Of a stretch of 64,000 nucleotides of DNA, positions 1-9,942 are shown in pieces. Every line of letters starts with the position of its first letter. Position 1 is the stretch's first letter. Made by a program: the position numbers and the translations under genes. Under the pieces are notes generated by a model, which was not told the origin of the DNA, ran no database searches, and saw nothing but the letters and a program-made list of their open reading frames with translations. Source of the stretch: Orbilia blumenaviensis (Eukaryota; Ascomycota; Orbiliomycetes; Orbiliales; Orbiliaceae); contig JAVHNS010000019.1 of assembly GCA_036872755.1 (NCBI GenBank), forward strand, positions 558,001 to 622,000. Direction: 5' to 3'.

Positions 1-141
1 TTCCCTAGTGCTTTCTTTTTTGCCTGCCGGGATTCACTTCGTTCTCCTCTAGGAAAAGGAATTACCGAAGGAAATCGAAATCTCAGGGTGTCATGATTGT
101 GATACGAATGTAGAAGGTTATAAAATCTGAATCTTAAAAGG

Positions 142-163
142 AAAAAAAAAAAAAAAAAAAAAA
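142..163. repeat. Poly-A tract (about 22 A)
   Basis: Uninterrupted A run in intergenic DNA. It is a simple-sequence tract, with no flanking target-site duplication that I could see to suggest a retroposon tail. Confidence 0.9.
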
Positions 164-669
164 CTATGATCGAGCTCTCATGTATATCACATCATCGGCA
201 CTTCCCACGTCTGCTTCAGCCTGCTCCATTCTGGACAGTGCTTACACTTTGTGTCGACGACTTGTCTTAGGATAATCATTGACACTCTGGTATCCGGACT
301 TTGATCTTTTCTTTTTCTTTTCTCTTCTCTTTCTTTCTTTCACGCGTACTTGGAATGCGAAACACTGGAGGTTCAAGAATGTGATTCTATATACTAAGTT
401 TATAGATCGATCAAGCGAAATCAACTCGTGCGCATCCATAATCTTGATCAACTCGTGGCCAACGGCCGTCTATAACTCGTCATCATCGATCACGAGTAAA
501 ACAGAATGTTATCCCTCCTGATATCAAAACCAGAAACAGGAAAGAGTACGGCAACGTTGAGGGTGTGAACTCGCATCCCGAATAGGACCAACAGATCGAA
601 ACCAGTGCATGCAAATCATATCGAGGCCAATTGGTCGTCCCCAAAAGAGTGTTGGTAACACAGAAAGCT

Positions 670-694
670 AAAAAAAAAAAAAAAAAAAAAAAAA
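670..694. repeat. Poly-A tract (about 25 A)
   Basis: Second long A run in the same intergenic region. No ORF or element is attached to it. Confidence 0.9.
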
Positions 695-1807
695 GGAATC
701 CCCAATTTGCAGTTGCGAGTTACCAATCCCAGGAAAAGGGAAAGCAGATCCGAACCTAAAAATTTCAAAGACTTCGAACGGAAAGAGGAAGAAAGAGGTA
801 GAAAGCCTCTTCTCCCTCCCTTCCTTCAGCTCCAGAGCTCCATCCAGCTAAACTTCCAAACGCCCTAGCATAACCGTCAAAGTACTTCATTAGTACATGT
901 AGTAGCTAGCAACCATGCACCAGCTCACCCAAGATGGGGTCATTTTCAAGACAAGACACCTGCACGGAATATCTGCATCGATTATCCCCGCTAGCTAACT
1001 TAGCGAACGTCAAAAAGAAGGTTAGACGAGAGCGTTTCATTACAAACAGAAAAAATAAGGAATCCACCATTTGGGGAGCTAAAGGGTCCAATCATTACCA
1101 GGGCATTTAATAATCTTAACGTAATAGCTGGAGCTTTTAGTGCGTCCTATGACCCCTCCTACATATATACACCTACGATTCTATTTATATTGTGTGTATC
1201 TTAATCATTACTACAGCACCTATCCGATCCTCGAAAGTACAAATTTCTGCTTGAAAATCAAATATTATATTCTCTGTACCGATACCCTCCTTCAGTCACT
1301 AGCTAAGAAACATGACGACAATAAAAAAAGACCCTCTAACTCCGTATAGCATGCGCCGGAAAATAGAGTCTTCGATATATGCATATGCTAGAGAGAAAAA
1401 AAGTGATAAAAGAGACCGCTTTTGTAATATGCCACCCTTTCTAATCATCATAGTAATAACAAAGTCAGGCATCTAAAATATAGACAGGGAATAATAATAA
1501 CAACGACGGAAATCTCGTAAAGCAAATGAACGCCTTGGATCTGAAATATACCCAGTTCCCATAACGCCGTGTGCGATGCCGCTCGAACATATTTATCTAT
1601 CTTCGCTTTGTAAAAAAAGACCAAAACGATAACGTACGATGCAGGATAAAGGTAAATCATCTAAGCGATTGCGTAACGTAAATATGCATCCCGTGAAGCT
1701 CAAAAGATGCAAGAGGAGGGCAGGCTGGTATTCGTATTCGTAATAAGTGAAGGGCAGAACACTTTGGACGATTTATTCTTCGTTCCACTGGATAGAGGCT
1801 TCTTCCA

Positions 1808-2509
1808 TTAAGAAGAGGATTCGCTATCGCTGGACTCGATTACCAAGCGTTTCCGCCTATTGATCCGCTTTTGAGGCCTTTCCTCAGGATCGACAGGCGT
1901 GTGCCGTTCGCTGGCAGCTTGCTGATTGATAACGGGAGAATCGTTGGATTCTGTGCTTAGACGTTTTCTCTTGAGAAATCGCTTCTTGGATGTCTCGTGA
2001 TCTTCCAATGCGGCAGGCGAGGAAGCAGCACCCCCAGAATCGGTTTCCTTGGAATTCTTGGCTTTTCCATCAACAGTACCCTTCCTTCGTTTCTTCGAGG
2101 CAAGGGTACGAGCCTCGTCATCGCCATCATCGTGCTTTCTCTTAGCAGTCGTATCCTTCTTCGGAGGACTTGCTTTGAATTGTGCTTTCGCCACGCTTCG
2201 TTTCGTACGAGTCTGCTCTTCTTCAGCTTCTGAGATCGTGGCCCCCCCTTTTTGCTTCTTAGTTGTCGACACGCTGGCACCATCGCCATCCTCAACCTCA
2301 GCCTTGCGTTTTCTTGATGAACCAGCCTCCTCGGAAACCGTATTCTTGACAGGCGTTTTCATGGTGCCTCCAACTTTTCTAACAGTCAGCCCACTCCCAA
2401 TTTCCACAATAGGCTTATTTGTATCCACAGAACTTTCCCGCCCTTTATTCACACCATCTTCATCACTACCATTCTTCTTAGAACCCTTCGAGTCACGCTT
2501 TGAAAACAT
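1808..2509 (-). CDS. Lysine/serine-rich disordered protein, or C-terminal extension of FUN30
   Basis: Intronless 233-codon frame starting with ATG. The product has no fold I recognise: it is rich in Lys, Arg, Ser, Asp and Glu, with several basic clusters such as KKRRKG and KKRFLKRKR that would serve as nuclear localisation signals, and it ends in an acidic serine tail (ESSDSESSS). It begins only 18 bases after the TAG of the FUN30 gene, on the same strand and in exactly the same frame, with no stop between. It may be an independent small nuclear protein, or a tail joined to FUN30 by readthrough or by an intron that removes the stop. The codon bias towards charged residues looks like real disordered coding sequence, but function cannot be assigned. 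Confidence 0.5.
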   Translation of the reverse strand: MFSKRDSKGSKKNGSDEDGVNKGRESSVDTNKPIVEIGSGLTVRKVGGTMKTPVKNTVSEEAGSSRKRKAEVEDGDGASVSTTKKQKGGATISEAEEEQTRTKRSVAKAQFKASPPKKDTTAKRKHDDGDDEARTLASKKRRKGTVDGKAKNSKETDSGGAASSPAALEDHETSKKRFLKRKRLSTESNDSPVINQQAASERHTPVDPEERPQKRINRRKRLVIESSDSESSS

Positions 2510-2527
2510 CTCCGAACACCGAGACCT

Positions 2528-5500
2528 CTAATCTTCAGCGCTGAAAATCTGGTTGACGAGCGCGTTCTTCACAAAGTCCGCAATTTGTTCTCCTTGCTCT
2601 CCGCTAACACTAGCATCAAGCATCAACTTCGTCTTTGCAAGCTGGTCGATATTCTCCTCGATAGTTCCCTTAGTGATAATGCGAATGACGTCGACATCCC
2701 TCGTTTGTCCGATACGCCATGCTCTATCTTCAGCCTGCAAATCATCGAATGGGTTGAATGAAGCATCGAAAATGACCACCTTATTCGCAGCTGCCAAGTT
2801 CAAACCCACGCCACCAGCTTTGGTCGATAGGAGGAATGCTGTAATATCCTTCTCCTCTTCAAACTGATCGATTAACTCCTGTCGAAGTGCAACGTTCGTG
2901 CTCCCATCCAGACGCAAAAACGGCATCTTGATAGTTCCCAATACCTTCTCGAGGATATCCAGCACCATCGTAAACTGCGAGAAAACAAGCACACGGTCAC
3001 CATTTTCTCTTGCGTCCAACAAAACATCTTTTAGCGCTAAGACCTTTGCTGAATCCATCCATTCTTCATTTTGGAGCCTAAACTTCTTCAATGTCGTCGG
3101 GTAATCCTTGCAAAGCTTGTCCAACTCGTAGTCGTTATAGAACAACATCTCCCCTTCAATGACGTCGACGTCGTGATCCTCCGTATCATACTGCGGCTCC
3201 TTTTTGATCGCTTCTGCCATTTTACGAACAGTACCATCACTGTAGAACCTCCTCGATAGCATGGGGTGAATAGCAGCTTGTCTAAGCCTCATCAACAAAC
3301 TAGTTTTCGTGATGGGTTTGGTGCCATCGTCGTTGAGGGCCGTAGCAATTGCCGAGTCGACGGTCTTCTGATAAACTTCTGCTTGGGCAGGTGTAAGATC
3401 GACAATTTTGACATGCTGGTATTTCTTCGGGAGATCGTGAAGAACCTGAACTTTTCTCCGTCTGAGAACAAAAGGTGTCATCATAGCTTTGGCGCGCTTG
3501 ATTCTTTCTAGGGAAAGCAATTTGCTGGCGGCTGTGACATTATCCGAAGTCTTCGCTTTGAACTTGTAAACATTTCTTAAATGCTCGTTCTTGCCCTCAA
3601 AGAGGCCTGGGAGGATGAAGCCCAGCAAGTTCATCAGCTCCTGTAAATTGTTCTGTAACGGTGTTCCGGTCAATAAGATACGGCTCTTGACATCCAGTCT
3701 CGACAAACTGATGGCACGGTCAGAAGAAATGTTCTTTAGCTGATGCCCCTCATCGAAGATAGCAACATCATAGGACCATCTGCGAAGAAATCCTTGATCG
3801 ATTTTGTTATTCCGGCTCGTGCCTTGGAACATGTTATACGTCGTAATGATGACGTTGAAATCGGGATTCGCGTCAAGTGCTTCTCGCATCTCCTGTCTAT
3901 CCTCTAGACTGCCGTAGTATGGTTCAACTTTCAGGGTTGGGCAGAATCTCTGGAATTCTCGCAGCCAGTTTTCAAGGGTTGAGGGCGGCACAACAACAAT
4001 GTGTGGGCCCTCGATGCCCTTTTCCAGAAGTAAAGCAAGAAAGCCTATGACTTGGCAGGTCTTTCCCAAACCCATCTCATCGGCGAGGATGCATCCCAGG
4101 CACAACTCGTGCAGAAGGTCCAACCACCGGACCCCGAGTACCTGGTATGGCTTCAGCTCGATGTCTTCCGCCATCAGCTTTGGCTGGCCATTCATCAGAG
4201 CCTGCATGCCCTGTGAGAGCCCGGAGTGGCCAGGCTTTGGGCTTCCACTCTCACCGGGGACCACAATGTCGAGCCCCTCTCCAGAACCCGAGCCCCTCTC
4301 CACGTCCCACCCCTTCATCCCGTCCGTGATCTTGTCCCCCAATGCCTTGCATTCCTTGAGCAGAGCATCGATGGCCATGAAGGCCTCCCAAGTTTTAAGG
4401 CACTGGTCGGCCACCTTGTCACCAATGTTCTTTGGCTTTGCGTTCCTGCCGCGTCCATTGATGGCGTTGGGATTGACGACTTCCCGGATATCGTCGACAC
4501 GAGAGAATGGGCGGTGGGAGAGGATGATCTCGGCCGTCTCCTCATCCGTGAGGGAGAGGTCGATGAGCCCAGCAACATCGGTCGAGTTGATGAAGCTCAA
4601 CATGTCAGTCTCAGTCCTAGAAGGACTGGACGACCGGGATTCGGGCTCATCGGCCTCTTCCTCATCGGATGACACGAGGTCAACCGTCTCCTGCTCCTCT
4701 GAGGACTCAGTCCTCTGCATCTTCTTCCCTTGGACCAGCCTCTTCCGAGGCTTCGGTGCCAAGGAGGAGCCTTCGCTGGTGGTCGGCGGGGACTGTGCTG
4801 GCTTGGATGGGGATGGGGAGGGAGCTGGCTGCTGGGTGGCCCCGATATGGGAGAACTTCTCCCTTATCGTCTTGGTTGGGGCCCGCTGAGAGTTCCTCTT
4901 GGTCCTAGGGGCAACCTCCTGGTCATCGTCTAGTACGATGACCTCAGGAGGGTTGCGGGGCGGGGCGTCGGCGAGGTACTGGAGCGCACGGTCATACGAC
5001 CCCCGGCTCCTGATGAGGGCGTCCATTGCCCCCTCCATCCCGACCCAGGGGTATACCCGCAGGATCTTCGGGACGACGGTGGTGGGCTGCTGGCCCCAGT
5101 CCGACAGCTGCCATCTCTGAAGGACCGCCTTGGCCCTCTTGTAATTGTGGTTGCTGTCTCTAACAGCCTTCACAATTTTCTGATTTCCTTGCTCCGGGAA
5201 CTCACTCTTCAGTCTGTCGAAGAGCGAGCTATCCTCGGAGAGGTCGATGATGGCACTCGAACGGGGGACAACAGGGGCGCGCTGTGAGGGGAGAGGGTGG
5301 GACTGGGCCTTGGCGTGACCAGCCTTCAACTTGTCCAAGTCTGCGGCTGCTGATGCATTACCAGGAGTATAAGCAAACTTCCCGGCGAGATTACGCATTT
5401 TGGCGACGGGGTCGGTGCTCTGGACGGGTGACTCTGACACGCGTGGACTCTTGCCAATGGGACTGATCTTCGGCCTCGACTGGTAAAATGTCGTTGCCGA

Positions 5501-6097
5501 CGTGTTCGTTGCAGACTTGGTTTCCTCGTCCTCAGAGGAAGACCCGGCGTAAGGAACCTCCATGTCACTGTCGAGGTCGATCCTGACAACATACGGTCGT
5601 TTTGGCGGCGTCGGGGTGGTAGCGGTGGGCGTTAAGAGACCTTGAGCGACAGATCGTTGCTGGATTGGCGACTCCTTGACTACAGGAGAACTCGCAGCTA
5701 CTTGAACGACGGATGAAGGCGGAACGATCTGGGTAGGGGTGTCGGCGTCGACATCGATGATCTGAGTCGGGACAGTAGATGGGAGGTCGTACTGTAGGGC
5801 AGCATAGGGCAGACCATTTCGCAGGGGAGTCCTGATGATCTGAGTCGGGATGGTGGAGGGCAGATCGGTGCGAGTCGGAGTGGATAGTACCTGCGTCGTG
5901 ACTAGCTGAGTTGGAACTGTTGCAGGAGGCGATGAAGAGAGGATATCGTCGAAATCCTGACTGGGCAGAGGATATGTGGGCGGGAGACTGCTGGCGATAG
6001 GCAATGTCTCATCACTGAGAAGGCCTTGCATGATCGGTTCCACGGACTTCTTAAGTCGCTTGGGGGATCGGCCATTCGTGTAATCGGAAGAATCCAT
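2528..6097 (-). CDS. FUN30: FUN30/SMARCAD1-type SNF2 chromatin remodelling ATPase
   Basis: Intronless frame of 1189 residues, a usual length for fungal Fun30/Fft proteins. The N-terminal half is disordered with TPTQI/VPTQ-like repeats. Two CUE-like helical modules follow at roughly residues 290-330 and 340-378 (FPEQGN... and YPWVGME...), the ubiquitin-binding pair typical of this subfamily. The SNF2 motor begins near 647: Walker A in DEMGLGKT (about 670), the DEGH box near 780, the LLTGTPLQNN motif, and the C-terminal lobe with RVLVFSQF (about 1037), TKAGGVGLNL and DRAWRIGQT. Family knowledge: the enzyme slides and edits nucleosomes, helps DNA-end resection and maintains silent chromatin, in the nucleus. 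The start is the ATG giving MDSSDYTNG. A same-frame ORF lies directly downstream. Confidence 0.95.
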   Translation of the reverse strand: MDSSDYTNGRSPKRLKKSVEPIMQGLLSDETLPIASSLPPTYPLPSQDFDDILSSSPPATVPTQLVTTQVLSTPTRTDLPSTIPTQIIRTPLRNGLPYAALQYDLPSTVPTQIIDVDADTPTQIVPPSSVVQVAASSPVVKESPIQQRSVAQGLLTPTATTPTPPKRPYVVRIDLDSDMEVPYAGSSSEDEETKSATNTSATTFYQSRPKISPIGKSPRVSESPVQSTDPVAKMRNLAGKFAYTPGNASAAADLDKLKAGHAKAQSHPLPSQRAPVVPRSSAIIDLSEDSSLFDRLKSEFPEQGNQKIVKAVRDSNHNYKRAKAVLQRWQLSDWGQQPTTVVPKILRVYPWVGMEGAMDALIRSRGSYDRALQYLADAPPRNPPEVIVLDDDQEVAPRTKRNSQRAPTKTIREKFSHIGATQQPAPSPSPSKPAQSPPTTSEGSSLAPKPRKRLVQGKKMQRTESSEEQETVDLVSSDEEEADEPESRSSSPSRTETDMLSFINSTDVAGLIDLSLTDEETAEIILSHRPFSRVDDIREVVNPNAINGRGRNAKPKNIGDKVADQCLKTWEAFMAIDALLKECKALGDKITDGMKGWDVERGSGSGEGLDIVVPGESGSPKPGHSGLSQGMQALMNGQPKLMAEDIELKPYQVLGVRWLDLLHELCLGCILADEMGLGKTCQVIGFLALLLEKGIEGPHIVVVPPSTLENWLREFQRFCPTLKVEPYYGSLEDRQEMREALDANPDFNVIITTYNMFQGTSRNNKIDQGFLRRWSYDVAIFDEGHQLKNISSDRAISLSRLDVKSRILLTGTPLQNNLQELMNLLGFILPGLFEGKNEHLRNVYKFKAKTSDNVTAASKLLSLERIKRAKAMMTPFVLRRRKVQVLHDLPKKYQHVKIVDLTPAQAEVYQKTVDSAIATALNDDGTKPITKTSLLMRLRQAAIHPMLSRRFYSDGTVRKMAEAIKKEPQYDTEDHDVDVIEGEMLFYNDYELDKLCKDYPTTLKKFRLQNEEWMDSAKVLALKDVLLDARENGDRVLVFSQFTMVLDILEKVLGTIKMPFLRLDGSTNVALRQELIDQFEEEKDITAFLLSTKAGGVGLNLAAANKVVIFDASFNPFDDLQAEDRAWRIGQTRDVDVIRIITKGTIEENIDQLAKTKLMLDASVSGEQGEQIADFVKNALVNQIFSAED

Positions 6098-7272
6098 GGC
6101 GAAGAGGGAATCGATAATGACGAGAAGGGAGTATATAGGGAGAGAATAAGAGGAGATGAATTAAGAGACAGTGATGACGATGATGATGATGATGATGGAA
6201 GTGATGGTGACGGAGAGGTGAAAGCTCGTTGCTGTTCACACGGAGAGAGATGAGGTGAGGTTGAAGGAAGAAGAAAAGAAGGAAGCCGAGCGCCAGAACA
6301 AAAAAAAAAAAAAAGAATCGTCTGAACGCACAATCAAATCGGATGGCAGCCACGATCAGCAAGCAGCAACAGCTATTTCTACTTCCCAAGCAAGTAAGAG
6401 GTATGAAGATAGCGGGAGCAGTAGCAAGGACAAGAAAAGGTGATAGTCTCTACTTGAAGCTGAATTGGGAGATCAGATGATTGAAGATGAGGATGCCTCA
6501 GAGGGAATACTAGGTGATGAGGAAGAGAAGGGTTCTGTCAATCGGATGTGTCGATGTGTGATAGGGAAAGACAGAGACAGTCAGAGGACAGCAGGAGCAG
6601 CTACAGCTGAAGCTATCGTGATCCGAGGGAGAAGGGACAGAAACAGCAGCAAGAAGGATGATACTCAAGGGAGAAGAGCAGGAATCTCTTGCCTAAGCAG
6701 CTAGCTGGATGGATATGATGGGGAGATGATGAATGGAGAGAGAGACAAGAGAGTGGTGATGGCTGTGACTGATGGTGATGAGATGATGGAAGAAAGAGGA
6801 GGATGGTTTGGTGATGGAGGAGAGGGAGAGGTTTCAATCAATTGACAGGGCCGCTGCTCAGAGTAACACCAAGAGTTGGGAGCAGCAGTGAAGCTGCCAA
6901 AGACGCAACGAATTGATACCCAAAAACAACACGCGAATCCCTGTCGGCCGACAATTCCAGCCCGGCGGATCGGTCTTGGCGCGCAACGCGGATCTGCACC
7001 TGGCCATGGGTCTGCCCGATTGGGGAATCCCGCCCTTGTGGAACCCCACCAACACGACTCTCGCTCAGTTTCGCCCAGCCACCTGCGAGAGTCGACCACA
7101 CAATCCAAGTCAAACACCTGTGCACCTCTCTCCACCAAAACCCATCCGAGCGAGATAGGCTAAGCCAACAGCTCGCGCGCTCTCCATCGGTAGACACCTG
7201 GTACACATATACGCCGATCCGAAGTATATAATAAACTGGTAGGAGGAGGCTATAGCATCTAGGAAAACAGTC
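6098..7272. promoter_or_regulatory. Divergent promoter region between FUN30 and VMA21
   Basis: About 1.2 kb separates the divergently transcribed FUN30 and VMA21 starts. It is purine-rich on the plus strand, with a GAT/ATC repeat near 6172-6198 and a poly-A run near 6300. A TATA-like stretch (tatataataa, about 7226) lies some 45 bases before the VMA21 ATG. The overlapping ORFs seen here lack consistent coding features and I do not call them. Confidence 0.5.
6172..6198. repeat. GAT trinucleotide microsatellite
   Basis: Short run of GAT units in the FUN30 leader/promoter. It lies upstream of the start codon and is therefore probably non-coding. Confidence 0.8.
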
Positions 7273-7751
7273 ATGGCTACCCGTCGTAACGTCAAGTCGT
7301 CCGAGGACAAGTCCGACAATGTCCCTGCTACCTCTGCTTCTTCGCCAGCTGTCCTGCCCAAAGCCATGCAGGCCGAGCGTATGAAGAGCAACCCCGGCCC
7401 CTCCATTCCACGGTACGTACACCCACCACACCTATACACTAAATACCCATATTAAAAAATATATTATTTCCCTTACTTCTATGAAAAGGATACCTTGCTA
7501 ATTGTCAACTGCTATAATATTTATTCTATCACAAAACAAACAGCGAAGTCTTACTAAAACTTTTCGGCTTCACTGTCGCCATGCTCTTCGGTCCCATCGG
7601 CTGCTACTACGTCTCCACAAACTACGTCTTCCCCGGTAGCACCGTCCTAGGCGCTTCTATTGCTGCCGTTGTCGCAAATATCGTTTTGGTCTTATTTATC
7701 CTCGTCGCTATGAAGGAGGACGATGGCGAGGAAACGAAGAAGGACAAGTAG
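7273..7751 (+). CDS. VMA21: V-ATPase assembly factor Vma21
   Basis: Two exons, 7273-7412 and 7544-7751, joined across a GT-AG intron of 131 nt, give 115 residues. The N-terminus is hydrophilic. The C-terminal half has two membrane helices (around FGFTVAMLFGPIGCYYV and VLGASIAAVVANIVLVLFIL) separated by a short loop, followed by an acidic tail ending KKDK. That dilysine ending is the ER-retrieval signal characteristic of Vma21, a small ER membrane chaperone that assembles the Vo sector of the vacuolar proton pump. Length, topology and ending all match the family. The gene is divergent from FUN30 and convergent with the dehydrogenase gene downstream. Confidence 0.93.
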
Positions 7752-8151
7752 CATCAGTTATTACTATTGTTTCAGCTATGTTACGTTTCATATCTTCGTG
7801 TGTATGTACAACTACTTATATATACCCCCGTCTTGCGAACGCATAATATATATATGATTATAATAATGCCCACCGGAGTTCGGTTTTTCTTCTTCCTCAA
7901 ATTGGCTTAAGTTTCGTAGCCGTCTTACTGCCCGGCCCAATAGCATTCCTAATATAAATATTCACATAAAATAAACACAATAGAACGATGGCGCAGTCAA
8001 TAGCATTCCCATAACGTTGACGTTGACCTCGGCAATATATAGCTAACGGAGTACATTATACCATTCCTATATTACAATCTCTTAACGTCCTCCATTTCAT
8101 TACCAATATACCACTCAAAAAATTACTTTTTTTGAAACTTTTTTTTTTTGC
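7752..8151. other. Convergent 3' intergenic spacer
   Basis: Spacer of 400 bases between the converging VMA21 and methylmalonate-semialdehyde dehydrogenase genes. It is AT-rich with several TATATA stretches that could serve as polyadenylation-efficiency elements. No gene is seen. Confidence 0.5.
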
Positions 8152-9942
8152 TTAGTGATGGGTAGGCATCTCAGTCTTCGCCCTTGTCGCAACAGCATCC
8201 TCAGCTCTCCAGTGCGAGGTCACAGTCTTAAGCTGTGTATAGAACTGCAGACCGTGTCTTCCGTAGAAGTAGTTGGCGTTTCCAGCGATCGAAGCTTTGT
8301 TGCCTGTGCATAATCCGTTAATATCCCGCATTCTAAAAATGTATACAAGAGGGAGAAAGAACTTACCAGTGAACGAGAAGCTAGTAGCCAATGGCACCGG
8401 GATAGGAACGTTAATTCCAACCTGTCCCGCCTCGATGTCCTTCTGGAACCTACCCGCTGTAGCCCCACTCTGCGTAAACACCGCGACACCATTACCATAC
8501 TTATTCCTATTAATCAACTCAATCGCATCCTCCAATGTATCGACATTCAAACAAACCAACACAGGTCCAAAGATCTCTTCCTTATAACACTCCATCTCAG
8601 TCGTCACATTCGACAAAATAGTTGGTCCCACAAAGTTTCCATTCGGGTACTTCGCAGGTCTGTAACCCCTTCCGTCGAGTAGCAATGTAGCACCCTCATC
8701 AACTCCACTCTGGATCAACTTCTCAATCTTCTCCCTCGCTTGTGGAGAAATAACCGGTCCGAGATCAGCGCCTTCCTCAAAGCCACCGTTGACATTCAAC
8801 TCAGCCGCTCGCTTCGCGATCTCAGGTAACCACTCTTTGGTCTCTCCAACCATCACAAGCGTCGACAAAGCCATACACCTCTGTCCAGCAGCTCCAAATG
8901 CGGCTCCAACAATTGCATTGATAGCATGATTCCTATTCGCATCAGGCATGATAGCTGCATGATTCTTTGCTCCCAAGTTCGCCTGAACCCTCTTTCCCTT
9001 CTCAGATCCCCTGGTGTAGATATACTGTCCAGCCTTATCGCTTCCAACAAAGCTGATAGCCTTAATCCTGGGCTCATCAATAATAAAATCCACCGTCTTC
9101 GCTGATCCATGCACGATATTAACAACGCCGGCAGGGAATCCAGCTTCCTTCGCCAACTCAGCAAGGATCATACAAGCACCCGGATCCCTCTCAGAAGGCT
9201 TCAAAACAATAGTATTTCCTGTAATAGTAGCGACAGGCAGACACCAAAGTGGAATCATAGCCGGGAAGTTGAACGGACAAATCGCAGCCACAACACCAAG
9301 TGGTTCACGGTAGCTACGAGTTTCCATATCCTTGCTGACTTCCAAAACTTCACCGGTAAGCTGAGTGGTGATACCACAGGCAGTTTCAGCGACTTGGAGA
9401 CCACGGAGAACGTCGCCTTTGGCATCACCGAAGGTTTTTCCTTGCTCGAGTGTAATACTGGCTGCGAGACGGTCCCAATGCTGTCTGATCAATGCGACGA
9501 ACTTGAACATGATCTGTTGACGGGCGAGCAGACTAGTAGCCCTCCAGGCAGGGAAAGCAGCAGCAGCGGCATCAACCGCAGCTTTAAGCTCCGCATCAGT
9601 AGACTGCGGAACCCGAGTAACCAAGTTATTAGTAGCGGGATCATGCAGATCAATCCACTGCGAGGTCTTGGACTCGACGAATTCGTTGTTAACGAACCAT
9701 TTGGTATTCGGTGGGTTTTCGATCTTCTCGTGCGTCATCGGGTAGTCCACTGGTACTGTGGCCGCTGCAGCTGGTTGGAAATGCTGCGCGGTGGCGGTTA
9801 GACGCCGAACCGCGGTTTGGGTTGCGGATTTTGAGAGAGGGGTGGCCATCCTGAGAGCAATTGGGGCGCGAGCGGCGGCTTGGACAGCTGGTGTTCGGAT
9901 CGAAGTTGCCAATGAGCGAGAGAGAATACGTCTCGCTGCCAT
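8152..9942 (-). CDS. Methylmalonate-semialdehyde dehydrogenase (ALDH6 family), mitochondrial
   Basis: Two exons, 9942-8367 and 8303-8152, encode 575 residues. The 63-nt intron is a multiple of three and has no stop, so it can be mistaken for coding sequence; removing it restores the family motif [10 protein letters not shown]. The first ATG yields an Arg/Ala/Ser-rich presequence typical of mitochondrial import. The aldehyde-dehydrogenase core shows the cofactor-site region [13 protein letters not shown], the SFVGSDKAG segment, and the catalytic cysteine in GQRCMALS, the signature of the CoA-acylating ALDH6 subfamily. The enzyme converts methylmalonate or malonate semialdehyde to propionyl- or acetyl-CoA in valine and pyrimidine catabolism. 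A TTG lies five codons upstream in frame, but the ATG is the credible start. Confidence 0.95.
   Translation of the reverse strand: MAARRILSRSLATSIRTPAVQAAARAPIALRMATPLSKSATQTAVRRLTATAQHFQPAAAATVPVDYPMTHEKIENPPNTKWFVNNEFVESKTSQWIDLHDPATNNLVTRVPQSTDAELKAAVDAAAAAFPAWRATSLLARQQIMFKFVALIRQHWDRLAASITLEQGKTFGDAKGDVLRGLQVAETACGITTQLTGEVLEVSKDMETRSYREPLGVVAAICPFNFPAMIPLWCLPVATITGNTIVLKPSERDPGACMILAELAKEAGFPAGVVNIVHGSAKTVDFIIDEPRIKAISFVGSDKAGQYIYTRGSEKGKRVQANLGAKNHAAIMPDANRNHAINAIVGAAFGAAGQRCMALSTLVMVGETKEWLPEIAKRAAELNVNGGFEEGADLGPVISPQAREKIEKLIQSGVDEGATLLLDGRGYRPAKYPNGNFVGPTILSNVTTEMECYKEEIFGPVLVCLNVDTLEDAIELINRNKYGNGVAVFTQSGATAGRFQKDIEAGQVGINVPIPVPLATSFSFTGKFFLPLVYIFRMRDINGLCTGNKASIAGNANYFYGRHGLQFYTQLKTVTSHWRAEDAVATRAKTEMPTHH

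Larger units (their letters stand above)
1..1807. other. Intergenic region, no gene seen
   Basis: No reading frame here has codon structure, motifs or splice sites that I can support. The stretch carries two long poly-A runs (about 142-163 and 670-694) and is otherwise unremarkable AT-rich spacer. Its right end probably includes the 3' untranslated region of the minus-strand gene ending at 1808. Confidence 0.6.

Noticed and set aside
3999..4889. 296-codon plus-strand ORF within FUN30
   Set aside because: Shadow of the minus-strand ATPase frame, which has full family motifs.
6701..7439. Several overlapping ORFs upstream of VMA21 on both strands
   Set aside because: Mutually overlapping, no motifs, low-complexity composition; they fall in the divergent promoter and the first VMA21 exon.
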